A stretch of 64,000 bases of DNA from Ixodes scapularis. Lineage: Eukaryota > Arthropoda > Arachnida > Ixodida > Ixodidae. The stretch is taken from assembly GCF_016920785.2 (NCBI RefSeq), contig NW_024609846.1, positions 75,773,816 through 75,837,815 of the forward strand. The letters run 5' to 3'. The notes under the pieces were generated by a model that worked only from the letters and a program-made list of their open reading frames with translations, had not been told where the DNA came from and searched no databases. Position numbers and translations under genes: made by a program. Below, piece by piece: positions 51,220 to 63,004 of the stretch. Within the stretch, counting starts at the first letter, position 1, and the number at the start of each line of letters is the position of its first letter.

Positions 51220-54200
51220 ACTTTGGAGAGGCGTTTATTCGTGATCTCATAAAACATTTACAATATTTACTATTCCAAGCATGCTGCTCTGAATTTAAGC
51301 CGGAAAAGCTTTCGCTTGTTTTATACTCTGTCACCACGTAATGATACGCTTGCTCATAAAATATGAATTTAAAGGTGACGTAGCACAGGGAAACCCCTCA
51401 ATACGAGCCCAAGAAAGACAAAGGCAGCCTTTGTCTCCACTGCACTCGTAGAATGCTTTCGATTGCGAAATCCAAACGGCGGACTCCGGCCTTCATCGTT
51501 GCATTGGAGATAAAGGCAGCTATAGTATAGCTTTAGGTGTACCCACTAATCGAACCAACCAGAGCTCGGCGTTCTGACGGCCTCGTGCGCTCCCCTCTCC
51601 ACCCCTATCTTACTTTTTCGGCGAATACAATATTCATGCGATGCGTATTTTTTTCCTTTAATTTCGGACCAAAAAATTTTAGAAATAGGTTGTGGGGAAA
51701 ACGTCTTTCCCGCATCTCTATCTAGGTCTAGCTCAGGCAGGCCGTGATCTGTTGCCATGTCGCGGTACGTCCCGAATGCAAGGCGAGGCAGTACGTATGG
51801 ACCATTTACGGCTTACAAACATCTACTGCTTCTTGCGTCCCAAGCGACTTCCCGTCGCTCCTTCTGTGCAAGCCTGTCGAGCTTGGATATGTCACCAGTA
51901 CTAGAAAGCATGAATGTCAGACGGACAACAAAGTTGGATATTACGGAGAGGGCGTGCGGCTGTATGATTGAACGTCTCGGAGAAGAGAAGTTTTTTTACA
52001 AGAATACTCGAAAATTGTAAACCAATCTCGTGCTTCTAAATGTTTTTTTTTTTTTTTTTGCGTCTGTTTAGAGTTTTGGTGGTTAAATGTTTCATGGACA
52101 CTTCTAGCAGCAGTGTAAACGGGGGCTTTTTTAATTTTTTTATGAACCGGAAGTTTGCTGGGACGTCAAGCACTAGAGCACCACCTGGTGGCGTTTGCAA
52201 GGAAAAGAGTCATTCCCTTATGGACGGCTTTCCCTCGCCCTTCTCGGTTAACTTGCCCCCAGCACACCCTTCGAAGTCTTGAAACTTGGACGCCTTGGCA
52301 TCTCCTGGGTGGGAACGAACGTAGTTCCGACAAATCGGGCGCGTCCATTCCCGCAGGCTATTCGCAAGTTCCAGCGAAGATAGAGGGTGCTGACTAAATC
52401 AAAGATGGCGGCCAAGAGGGTAATTAGTTCGCAGTGGGCATCACAATTCATTGAACTCGAAGTGCTTTGCGACAGGTCATACTGTGCGATCGACTTTAGT
52501 ATCCTATTAGTTCGTTCCTTGAGATGAACGGGCAGCTAGTCAACATATGAAAACATCTTATAGCTGCAGGCCACCCAACGGGAAAATGGCACCCGCACGG
52601 TGCCGATTTTGTGCTTGGATTTTATACGGTCGAAATGCGGATCGTGTCGCCGTGGGCACTGGGTTTCACTTTCAGCAAGACGAGTTTACCGAAGCTTCCG
52701 ACACAAAAGTGTGATGCTATGGGCAGTCGATTTTCCTTTTATGACGCACGGGCAGCCAGCACATTTGAGGACACCAACCGCTGACTCGTCGCACAACGTA
52801 AGCATGAAGCTATTAGCGCAGCGAGCACTTTGATAAGCCGCTATTCATCAGTACGTTTGTGGATACTAAACAAGGCGCCACTGGGTAAAATTCTGTTTGT
52901 TTAATGTCACGATTTGTTTCCTGTGGTCAGCGTTGATCGCCAGCAAGAACAGAAGACGACAAGTGATCGGAGACAAATCCAGAGACGGGCGAACGAGTAT
53001 CGATTAATGACCGTCTTGGGTAAAAGCCTCAGACGTTCGGAAACATCGAACCAGACTAACGGGCTAATATTATCTCAGTTTCCTGAACATCGTTCAAATC
53101 TTCAGTTTATTTTGTTTACACTGATATGACAATACGGTGCACAGAAATTGAGTCGCAACATCGCCACTTTGCAGCAACAAACAGCACTACAGAAGCACCG
53201 AATCACATATTTTGCTCGGTAGCACAAACATTTTATGCATTACGCACGGCCAAACTATGCACTCATATGCAATTCTTTTACGCTGGTTCAAAACTAAAGA
53301 GGAATTAATCCTTAAATTTATGACACTTCATTTGACGTGAAACAGCACCATTTCAATTCGTTAGGGGGTTATTTTTGCGATGCTTGGAATTTAGAGAACT
53401 CAAGGCGCAGCAGCGATAGCACTTCGACCAATAGGTCTCTACACTCCTCATGCACATTAGAAAAAAAACAGCCTAATGAAACAATACCGTCAATTGTGAA
53501 TTGCATTCAATGAAACAGGCCAGCTGCAAAGGTAATCATGCAAAAACTTTCGGGCAGAAGCGATGGAGCAGAGTTGGCAGAATCCTTATGCGCGCGCGCG
53601 AAAACCACGATTAGGCCTATTATGCACGTGGTGTATTTACTTTATTATATCCAAGATAAAGGAACGGTTAATTCTCCTTTGTTGCCAGAATAGTTCTTCG
53701 GATTCTACACGCATGGGATCACTTGTCGACCCTCCATCCATCGTGACAACTTTCGTTTCGGGCTAGTGGTATCTCGGCAAGCGGGGAGCACTGACGATGG
53801 TAGCATCCACTTTTGCGCTTTTACGGTCATTGTCACCACCGAAGACGGCTTCATGAGAATCATCCAACCACCGAGCACACACAGACAATGAAGAAGATGT
53901 TCTCAGTGTCCAAGTGGGAGCGAAGCTTCTTGGGGGGAAGGAACCCATGCCACTGGACAGGCGGAACGATCACCGCCGAGCGGCGGATTCCGATGAGCGG
54001 ACGCAGGCCGTGCTTTCTTCGACGTCTTGTTGCCGCGTGGGGTTTAGTGGCATATCTCCTTGCCCGTTTATCGTACAATCGACGCCTAATAGTTCTGGCG
54101 GTGTGTGTTTACTTCCGTCACATACGTTGCGATCCTACACTCTTAACGGCGTACCCCCTATGGCTATTTATAGATGAATGAAACTTGTATATTAGAAGTT

Positions 54201-54720
54201 ACGGGCGTCGTTCTTAAAGGTTTCATGCATTTTCCGTCGCATTAGAGGTTAAAACGGTGTTTCTTTTTTTGTCTAAAACCATATTTAGAGTAGCTGTTAC
54301 GTTGCGACTCTTGCGTTGTAACCACTAAAATGTAACCTTGGACAAGAACGGGTAACCAGTACACGATTGATACGATTGTTTATTTTTTTTCCTCCCAAAA
54401 AGGGAACTTGGAAAGAGAGAGGGGGAGAGAGCCAGGGCAACACCTCCTTGAGAAGAAGGCCGTAGTGCTCAGAGTGGTTACGTGACAATGTCGGAGGAAG
54501 GAAGGCCATGGCGCAACTACGTGAGAAAATCTCTCGTATCGACGTGAAAAAAATGTTCCTTGTCGAGCGGCACGGTAGTGTTCGTGCGCGTTTATCCTAC
54601 ATTATTATACGTTTCAAAGGCGCAGTCTTGTACAATTTATTATATATATAATATAAACGTAATGTGCAACGTGTTCCCAAGGTTGAAAGTACCAATTTTA
54701 TATTTATGTGTATCCCTGTA
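51220..54720. other. No gene recognised
   Basis: Mixed composition with only short overlapping frames that resemble nothing known to me. The words accacctggtggcg (52190) and aaagatggcggcc (52400) occur, but no element boundary could be fixed. Confidence 0.5.
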
Positions 54721-54723
54721 ACA

Positions 54724-54745
54724 GCGGGACTACGTGTAGTCCCGC
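54724..54745. repeat. Short perfect hairpin
   Basis: GCGGGACTAC, spacer GT, then GTAGTCCCGC. Ten-bp GC-rich arms in an otherwise AT-rich surround. Confidence 0.8.
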
Positions 54746-55499
54746 AGCTCCCCACACTCTTCGAATGAACCGGCTCCGATGCGACATCTCCCTCATACGG
54801 ACTCCAATTCCGGGAAATTAACGTTGTGTGTGAGCTGCTGACTGTCTGAAAAGGAACGCTGAGACATTTAACAAGGGAAGGGAACAAAAAAATAACCCAG
54901 TCATCGCCGCAAGGAGCGCACACGAGCAAGAGATGGGACGACAACGTTAAGCCTTTCGTCGCCGCTGCTCTCGTGTGTGATACTTTTGAGACTTGTTTCC
55001 TTCCTCCCGTCGTATTTCTGTTGTCACCGCAGTCTCAGGTAGATTTTTTTTTTCTTTTTTTTTGTGTTTGTTTGATACTACGGCCATTACGTGGATTCGT
55101 AGAACAAGTCCTGATACGGTTTGAGTGACATGTGTGACGACTAGCCAACGATGACTCTGGTCGATTTTCGATACACCTCTCTCTCGACAGAGAGAGACTT
55201 CTTGGATTTCGTGTTCAAATATTTCCGTCGCGGATATTGTGGGGCGTATGGATAAAATCGACAGGTGAGAAATAACTTATTCACGGGCTTTCTTGGTCAT
55301 GTAGGTTGTGAGTAAAGTGCTGCAGCGGATTTTTTTTAATTCTCGTGATAGAGTGGAATTTTGTTCTTTGTCGTTATCCGTTTTCTATTGCGTCGACATT
55401 TGTAAATATGTTTGATAATCTAGTTTTCACTGGAAGGTGAAAAACAAGTTTGTGTGATTATTGAAAGTGCGTTGTTGGTGCTTTTGTGTTTATTTTAAG
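54746..55499. other. No gene recognised
   Basis: No coding frame that I can support and no clear repeat ends. Confidence 0.5.
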
Positions 55500-55880
55500 T
55501 ATACTTTGTCTCACCCTACGATGGACTAAAGGCAAAAACTACGAACCACCAGATCCAATCACAAGTCACTTAGAAATAGTGCTGTATTTGGCCTCGATGC
55601 ACGTATCGGGTGCTGCGTCTCGGATCACTAATGAGGGGACGGGTGGAGAGTGGTTCGACTTGAAGAGCACTGAGTGACTCAACAGTTTTAATCGCAAAGA
55701 AAGCCACGACATAGAGACTCTTTGCAGCGTCGAGGCTACAGAAATGACGCGGCGCTTTTGGTTTCAAGCATTATTCGTCCACCCCTAATCAATGTTAAGC
55801 GGGTCATAGTATAGCGTAGAACGTGACCTCGCGGCCCGTGGATTTGACCTTTAGTCCATTGTAGGACGAGACAAACTATA
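55500..55880 (+). mobile_element. MITE copy 1, TIR TATA(C/G)TTTGTCTC
   Basis: The left end tatactttgtctcaccctac, then gatggactaaaggc, is matched by the inverted right end gacctttagtccattgtagg, then acgagacaaactata. The inverted repeats are about 34 bp. The interior contains tcactgagtgactcaac and no protein. A second copy lies at 57588 in reverse. Confidence 0.8.
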
Positions 55881-56812
55881 ATGTTATTGTATTGCCTTTA
55901 CCGCGTTTATACTAGAAATTTAAGTCTATTAAGGTAATAGTTTTATTGTTTAAAATATAAGATATTTTGTTCCAAGGCAGCTCAAGCCCATAGGAAGAAG
56001 TAAATTAGTTTACCAAGTAGTAAGTCTAGTACCCCTGCCACACAGAAAACTTAATATATTTTCATTCAATGATAGTGTGATTTCATCAGCTCTAGTCTCT
56101 TGAGGGCTTATACGAGCGTCGCAAGCTGATTTGTCTACCCCATAATGTCATTTGATAGAAATTACATTAATTTTGCCATGTGGCCGGGGTATAATGCAAG
56201 AATTCAGCGCTGCACGCGATAACTCGCTTTTTATTTAGACAGGACAATATAGCGTTGTTCGCACACTTCGAAAGCATAAATATCCAAAATTGATAATGAC
56301 CTAAAATTTGGACCATAATAAATTATTAGTTTACCTAACTACACAATATGGGGCTAGATTTGCCGAGATTGAACTATGAAAACACATTCTCAGGTGTTAC
56401 CTTCTCGTTGGGCTCACCTTTAGTGCTTGGCGGGGAAAGGAGGAAAACAAACGTCAAGCGGCTCATTTCTTTCTTCTAAGAGTTATGACGACTGAAGAGA
56501 CTGTGTAGTTTAAAGATGCATGTGTAACTCGCAATTACGTAGTAGAACGTTCGTCAAGCGCGCCCACTAGTGCAAATAAGCCTGTGCAAAGTGAGAAAAA
56601 AAAAGATTTAAGCCCAATATTATTGCACCGCCATTATATGTTCTCAGGCTTTGGTTATTCCTAAATATTAAAAAACCTTTTCTTTTATATATGTATATAT
56701 ATATATATTCTATTATTACTTTCTATTACAGAGTTTTCACTTCCTTAGACGTGAGTTTCTACTTTGTCTAGTTCGATGTCTTTTTCTAATTCCACAGCTC
56801 GGGGCTTTTTTA
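55881..56812. other. No gene seen; (TA)n at 56690-56711
   Basis: AT-rich sequence between two MITEs. The only distinctive feature is a TA dinucleotide run. Confidence 0.55.
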
Positions 56813-57419
56813 TTAGAGCGCAGCTCTTAGGCGCCCGTTTCCGGCTTGAGCGGCGTCGGCGTCGCCGTCGCCGTCTGCGTAACCGCGCGGTGCATTATGG
56901 GTAAATTTCCCCGCTAAATCTAGCGGAAAAATTTCACCGCTAAATTTAGCGGAAAAATTTCCCCGCTAAATCTAGCGGAAAAATCTCCCCGCTAAATCTA
57001 GCGAAATAATTTCCCCGCTAAATCTAGCGGAAAAATTTCCCCGCTAAATCTAGCGGAAAAATTTCCCCGCTAAATCTAGCGGAAAAATTTCCTCGCTAAA
57101 CTAGCGGAATAATTTCCCTGCTAAATCTAGCGGAAAAATTTCCCCGCTAAATCGAGCGGAAAAGTTTCCCCGCTAAATCTAGCGGAAAAATTTCCCCGCT
57201 AAATCTAGCGGAAAAATTTCCCCGCTAAATTGAGCGGAAAATTTTTTTTCAGGTCAGGTGACCCCCGTGGTCACGTGACACCCCCAGGTCACGTGACGCC
57301 CACGTGACCTTGGCGAGGGGGTCATGTGACCCCTCCAAGGTCACGTGACCACCCCTCCCGCCCGATAACACGTTAACCTCAGTACCCTTCCCTCCTCCTC
57401 CTCAAGAGCTGCGCTCTAA
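56813..57419. mobile_element. 607-bp MITE carrying a 26-bp tandem array
   Basis: The terminal inverted repeats TTAGAGCGCAGCTCTT and AAGAGCTGCGCTCTAA match exactly. A TA target duplication can be drawn inside them (T-TA / TA-A), but other readings are possible. From left to right it has cgcccgtttccggcttgagc, CGTCG-rich sequence, gcggtgcattatggg, the 26-bp array, and repeated GTCACGTGAC palindromes. Confidence 0.8.
56905..57243. repeat. 26-bp tandem array, about 13 copies
   Basis: The monomer gctaaatctagcggaaaaat then ttcccc is repeated with few changes, some units having gctaaatttagc (a perfect palindrome) or gctaaattgagc. One unit (near 57100) lacks a base. Similar but diverged monomers lie at 44210-44345. 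Confidence 0.9.
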
Positions 57420-57587
57420 TTCGGCGTTACAGGGAGTTGTAAACGGCTTTCATTTTTTGCCTAATGCTTCACAGCCTTCATATATCTGTACGAAAAAAAA
57501 AACTCCGCAATGTGCAATAGGCCAGTTTTTGAGGGTCGTTACTGTACATCACGTTTTGTGGAAAAATATATTACATGAATTACATCT

Positions 57588-57976
57588 GCTATACCTTGTC
57601 TCATCCTACGATGGACTACAGGCCAACGCCACGGGCTGCCAGGTCCAATCACGTTTTACTCTATACTATGACACGCTTAACATTGATTAGGGGTGGACGA
57701 AAAATGCTCGAATCCAAAAGCGCCGCATCATTTCTATAGCTTCGACGCTGCAAATAGCCTAATATCGTGGCTTTCTTTGCGATGTAAAATTGTTGAGTCA
57801 CTCAGTGCTTTTCGATTCGAACCACTGTCAGCCCGTACTCTTATCAGTGATCCGAGACGCGGGCACCGATACGTGCGTCGAAATGAAATACCGCACAATT
57901 TCTAAGTGGCTCGTGATTGGATCTGGCGGTCCGTAGCTTTTGCCTCTAGTCCATCGTAGGGTGAGACGAAGTATAA
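57588..57976 (-). mobile_element. MITE copy 2, inverted relative to copy 1
   Basis: It starts tataccttgtctcatcctac and ends gtagggtgagacgaagtata. Its interior (…gattaggggtggacgaaaaatg…) is the reverse complement of copy 1 (…cgtccacccctaatc…) with about one change in ten. Copies 1 and 2 flank the 56813 element on either side. Confidence 0.8.
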
Positions 57977-58140
57977 GTGAGAATGGGGCCAGAATGTTTA
58001 TATTATATTCTCTTCACTATGTTTACACAATGTTTTAATGTCAGTTGTATCTCACCTACAGCTTGTAAGTAACTAGCATTTTAGGGTTCTACCTGCCTGG
58101 CTGGCTCCGAGGCAAAATGCTTATACGGGTCCTCACGACT

Positions 58141-58221
58141 AATTTGAACCACCTGGGAATCTTTTGACGTGTAACCGAGCTTTCAGGTTGCACGTCAAAA
58201 GATCCCCAGGTGGTCCAAATT
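58141..58221. repeat. 81-bp hairpin repeat
   Basis: The arms aatttgaaccacctggga, then atcttttgacgtg, and the inverted cacgtcaaaagat, then ccccaggtggtccaaatt, are 31 bp each with two mismatches around a 19-nt loop. Probably a small fold-back element. Confidence 0.85.
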
Positions 58222-58717
58222 ACTTGTCATTCCTCCGTTGAGGCGTGCCAGGTGGCATTCTTTAGTTTGGCACGTAAAAGTCTCCATTATTTTATTTATT
58301 TATTTATTTTTTTTGAGGGGGGCGGGGCGGGGGTGGCTTTACAGGGTTGGTTTGTAAAACAAAGGCGTGAAAGCTAATATAATCTAGTTTGTGCAAGTGA
58401 GTTTTATGGCCATGTTGGCGTAATATAGAAGGCTCATCATCACAAATCAGGTAATTAACTTAAATATGTTTACTGAGTTTTTAGTTTCTGAAAATTAACA
58501 TATGGTTCCAAATCGAAACTTTTTGAAGGGTCACGGAAAATGACTAAATCACTCAATTTTCGCAAGATTTGGAGCACATGGGAAGTGCCGTGGTGCGCTC
58601 CAGGTACCACTCGTGCAACATGTACAGCTAATGGTGCAAAACACAGTTGATAACACTAAAGCGGGCTTCTGTGTAGCATTCCATTCGCGTTTTTGTGTCG
58701 CCAGCCTTGAACTTTTT

Positions 58718-58796
58718 GACCGAGTGGTGGTGCGCTAAAGATACTTTAGCGCACCACCACTCGGTCGTGCGCTAAAGATACTTTAGCGCACGACCG
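58718..58796. repeat. Two overlapping perfect palindromes with the same core
   Basis: The first spans 58718-58766: 23-bp perfect arms (gaccgagtggtggtgcgcta … tagcgcaccaccactcggtc) around ATA. The second spans 58762-58796: 16-bp perfect arms (cggtcgtgcgctaaag … ctttagcgcacgaccg) around ATA. They share cggtc at the join. Confidence 0.92.
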
Positions 58797-60829
58797 TGCT
58801 TCCCATGCGCTTGAGGTCTTCCTTAAATTTACTGATTTAGTGGTTTCGATTGCCCTCAGCAGGTTTCTAACGGAAATTATGACGTTTTAACTAATCAAAG
58901 AGATCAATCACAAATTGTAGTTAAATAAATTTATTAACGTGACTTATTAATCCCTTTAAATTATGTCCCCCTGGCCGTACAAATCACCTGCGCAGAGCGC
59001 ATGACTGTACTTCGCACGGATATTTTAAAACAAATTTTAAAACCCATAAAATGGTACCCTATGTAATAAAAAACACCTTTTTTTTAGAGCGATCGGCAAA
59101 ATACAAGTTGATTCGTTGTGATTCAAGCTTAATGGGGGGTGTTTCTCTGCGCATATTCAATTCTAACAATTAACTTCGAAAACCGACAGAACGCCGTTAG
59201 TTTATTCTTTTAAACCTCAAAAATATTTAATACAGACGTGCTCCTGCGTTCTCAAAAATTACTGTGCCTTCCCATTCCCGCAGAACGTGGGCGCAGCCGA
59301 TAGCGGCAAACATCAAAGGGCCCCAGCGAATGACAAATATCAGAATACGATTCTACCAAAAATCATGCGACGTGCGCTGGAACAGTGAGCATATGGGATT
59401 CGCTTGTTCTTTGTCACTGCGCATCACATTTTTCAGATCAAATTGTGTCCTTCATTTTGTCGTTCGCAGGGATTCTGGAATCGCTCGCCGTGTTTGCCTG
59501 TCTTTGCGTTCTGCAGGAAAGTGAACTCGCAGGTGTTTTTTAGAGTGACTCCAAAGAAGATAAAGTGAACAAAAATAATGTTGTATTTCTTTTTGAAGCA
59601 ATGATCTTTTCGTCCTCGACAGTTATTTTTTTTAAATCGTCTTTCGGAGTTCATCGACTTCCCCGCGAGTGGTGCACTACATCGGCGGGATATTTTTACT
59701 TTACCCTTTCTATTTCCGAACAAATGTTTCAGTTGCTGAAACTAGTTAACGCCAGCAGCCAAAATAAAATTCACGAGTTTCGATAGTTTACAGTAGACTT
59801 CTGTGAGAACATACAGTAGAACGCTTGCCTATTTGCGCTTGGTAGAAACAAAAATGTTAATATTCGTTTTTAAGCAGAAGTGCGTAAATAAAAAATAATA
59901 CACCGGGTATTTTTACATGGAACGCTGCAAAAATCGCTCCTGCAAAGAGTACACGTCGCACAAAAAAAATGACTTATATTCTTTTTTCCCACCCCAAAAG
60001 AACTTTAGGAGAAATAATCCCCTTCTATATAATTTTTTTTAAAATCAGTTTTGTGCTATTAGCTTCGAATAAGTAAATCTAAAAGCACGGTTTATATTAA
60101 ACACTTTCTGCGCAGCAGCAAAAAACACTAAATGAGCGCACTTCTAAAAAATATAAGGCACACGAAGCATTTTCAGTGTTCGAAAAAAGCCATCAAATTG
60201 GATGCGTTTTAAAATTTCACGCGATAGAAACACCGTAATAACGTAGAAGGACTTTGCTTTTACCCGGTTGTTTATAGGAAAAATATTTCGAAGTTTGCTC
60301 TTGAGTCCATGCGTTCTCAGCTGCGAGATGACGCTGCGCGTGCACCGCCTGCGCTAAGTGCTGACCAATTTTTAGCTATGTTCGTAAACAGTGATGGAAG
60401 ATTGGTGGGTTACCTGACGTAATGCACTTCAGTTAACGTATGCAAAAAGGCCTAGAGTGGTGGCGAGAAGTTTAGGAAGCAACTGCTGGCAGCAGCAGTT
60501 AATTGCGTCGCTTCCAGTGACTTCGTTCAGGCCCCGAACGCGACGAGGTACTCAGTTGAATCACGCGGTTTTGGTGGTGTCGTCCTATCTAACGACAGCA
60601 AAGTGGGGACCTTGGGAACAGGTGTAGATGATCCTAAAGCAGATGAGTGTCCTGAGACGGTCCTCGGTGGCTCACAGGTTGCTATGTCCTTGTGATAACG
60701 CCGCGAGTTAGCGATTGCTTCCACTTCGTTTTGTGTCTCGTTACAGATGCACATGGGTGCTATATCTGTTTAAATTATTTTCTTTTCTATAAATGAAGCA
60801 TTTTTGCAACTTCATTTGCTGGTTCGCGC
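58797..60829. other. No gene recognised
   Basis: AT-rich sequence with short open frames. A minus-strand frame at 60527-60754 (SSTPVPKVPTLLSLDRTTPP) is not one I recognise and lacks supporting splice sites. Confidence 0.5.
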
Positions 60830-61480
60830 CGGTCACTACACTGGCGACGACACACGGTCACATGGTCTACCCCGTCCGGGCCTAACGCAACCAGCAGGAT
60901 GGCTTCCGGCATTCTTTTTCGTGAGCCGGGCCTGAACGCTAATTTGTGTTGTGAAGGATACGTCGAAATGTCCAGTTATGCAATAAGCCAAAGTAGGACC
61001 TACACAGGAGGTATGAGTTGCTCCGTTGCTGTGGATGAGTAACGAACCCCCTCACAGCGGCCCTCGTCAAGCATCTTCAACCACCAAATGTTGGTTATAA
61101 CGATGTCCCAAATGTCCATGATGTCCCAAATGTGGGACATTGTTGACGCCTTGAAAGACCAGATAAATTACAAGCTGTTCAAACTGTGCTCAAGTTACGT
61201 CTTTTCGAAACTATATGCAGCAAGAGGGAGAATCTGTGGCGGATTACCTCACCACCTTCCGTAAACTGTCTTGAAACGGCGGGTCCGGCGAGCCAGCGCT
61301 TCCGCTGCCGATGATTGTGCCAATTCCGGCTGGCTTTTAGAATCTCATAAGCGAAGCGCTAAACGCTTGAATAATTTGCAGAAAATAAAACCCAACAACC
61401 GTTACGCCTACGGTGACGATGCTACCCCAGCGGCGCCGCCGGAAGCTGCTGGCAACAGGCGTTCTTGAAGAAAGAAAAGT
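60830..61480 (+). pseudogene. Gypsy-like gag remnant
   Basis: tcactacactggcgacgaca (60832-60851) resembles the sequence just inside a gypsy LTR. A start-like atggcttccggcattctt follows at 60900. Further on the readings MSQMWDIVDALKDQINYKLF and, in another frame, QQEGESVADYLTTFRKLS (near 61217-61272) match the usual gag phrase in such elements. Stops and shifts follow, and no protease, RT or LTR pair was found. Modest confidence because the match is short. Confidence 0.4.
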
Positions 61481-62393
61481 TCCGCTAATGCGATAAGCAA
61501 ATTTGACGGAATCAAATCCTGAGGACAAGACAAAAACTCGACATAGCACATTGGTTTGCGACGGCAGCAGTGCTATACAATACAGACGCGCTCAGTTAGG
61601 CTAAGAATCCTGTAAAGGGAGTCAGTCACCTCGGCCGTACGGCTTCTGATTCTCCGAAATGCTCGGATAAATATAGACAGCGCCTAGGTCATTCAAGCAG
61701 CGCCACTCAGGAGGCCCAAATTATTATGGTGTATATGCACCTCTCTCGTAAAGCGTAAAGCTAAACGTTGAGAAACTGTTTCTTGTAGTACCTAAAAAGA
61801 GTAGACATTTTATCGGGTTCGCACTGTTCATCCAGGAACGTCGCGAGACACATTGAGGGCAAACACGGCGTAGGCGCTTTTTTTGCATTTTACTCAGACA
61901 GAGTATTTACAACCCGAAATTTACTCCTTATTTTGCTTCCCCGACCAAGAACTATAAACCACGCTAGTAGCTTTTATGAAAGCGTTTTCACTCCTCGAGA
62001 AAATCAGAGAAAACCGGCGATCACTTGTTCGCTTGAGCGCACTAGCAATTTCGGTCTTTGTACGTGTACTAACCCATACTTTGTGCACGTGAACAGGTGC
62101 GCCAACATTTATCCGAAAAGCTTGCGTCACGTCGTTGGCGGATAACTTTCTTTGTTTTGTTATTGCTGATTTTCGCAAATATACAAGCGCTGCACAGATG
62201 TCAGACCGTTATGCTCGAAGCCTGCGTGTACATAATAGAGCTTACAGTCGGCATATTTATAGCACATGGACGAATTCCTGGATTGCGAAAAAAGCCTTGA
62301 AAAAGTTGCAGTTGCAAAATATGTCGTAGGGTTTCTAGTTGTATTTTTCAGTCGTGCATCACGAATAAAGTATCTGCGTTTTTAGAATATATA

Positions 62394-63004
62394 AAACGTA
62401 CAGCGAAACAAACGAGACGGAAGAAAGGAGACAAACAAACGCTGAACTTACACCTAAAGTTTTAATCGTCATGACGCAGCCTATATACACGACCCAACAA
62501 AAAACGGCACACACAGCCAATGACTCCCCGCTGAAATCCCGTACTATCAACGCGCATGCTGTCGGCCCGAAAGAAAATCTCTCTGTTTTATACTTTCTGT
62601 TATCTAGAACTAACACACTTTTGCCCCGAAAGTGCTATCGTCTCTGCCTCCATAATCTCTCCGGTCAGGGCATTTTCACTTCTTTCAATGCCAGTGCCAA
62701 TGATCTGACTAGAGAGATTATGGAGGCAGAAATGATAGCGCTCTTGGGGGAAGAGTGTGTTAGCGCCCCCTCGGTTCTTCTTTTTTTTTTTTTTTTTCTT
62801 TTTTTGCTAAAGAATTAGATTTCCTTTCAGGACGACGGCATGCTCGATAGTAGTGCGGAATTTCAGTGGGAAGTCATTGGCTGTGTGTGCTTTTTTTTTG
62901 TTTGGACCTATATACAGGCTGCGCTTTGACGATTAAAACTTCAGTTGTGAGTTCAGCCTTTGTTTGTCTTCTTTCTTCCGTCCCGTCTGTTTCGCTGTAC
63001 GTTT
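62394..63004. mobile_element. Fold-back pair of Penelope-like 3' ends
   Basis: The left half begins AAACGTACAGCGAAACAAAC and the right half ends with its inverse, with about 185 bp of strong inverted similarity. Further in, tgcctccataatctctc and gagagattatggaggca also pair. The right half reads REIMEAEMIALLGEECVSAP, like the C-terminus of Penelope-like proteins. So two 3' ends lie head to head, the rest of the element lost. Confidence 0.65.

Noticed and set aside
53813..54181. 122-codon plus-strand frame
   Set aside because: Overlapping frames exist on both strands with no recognisable domain or signal, so it is likely chance.
56905..57243. CRISPR-like array of 26-bp repeats
   Set aside because: The units are directly adjacent with no unique spacers, and the organism is an animal. 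It is a satellite within a MITE.
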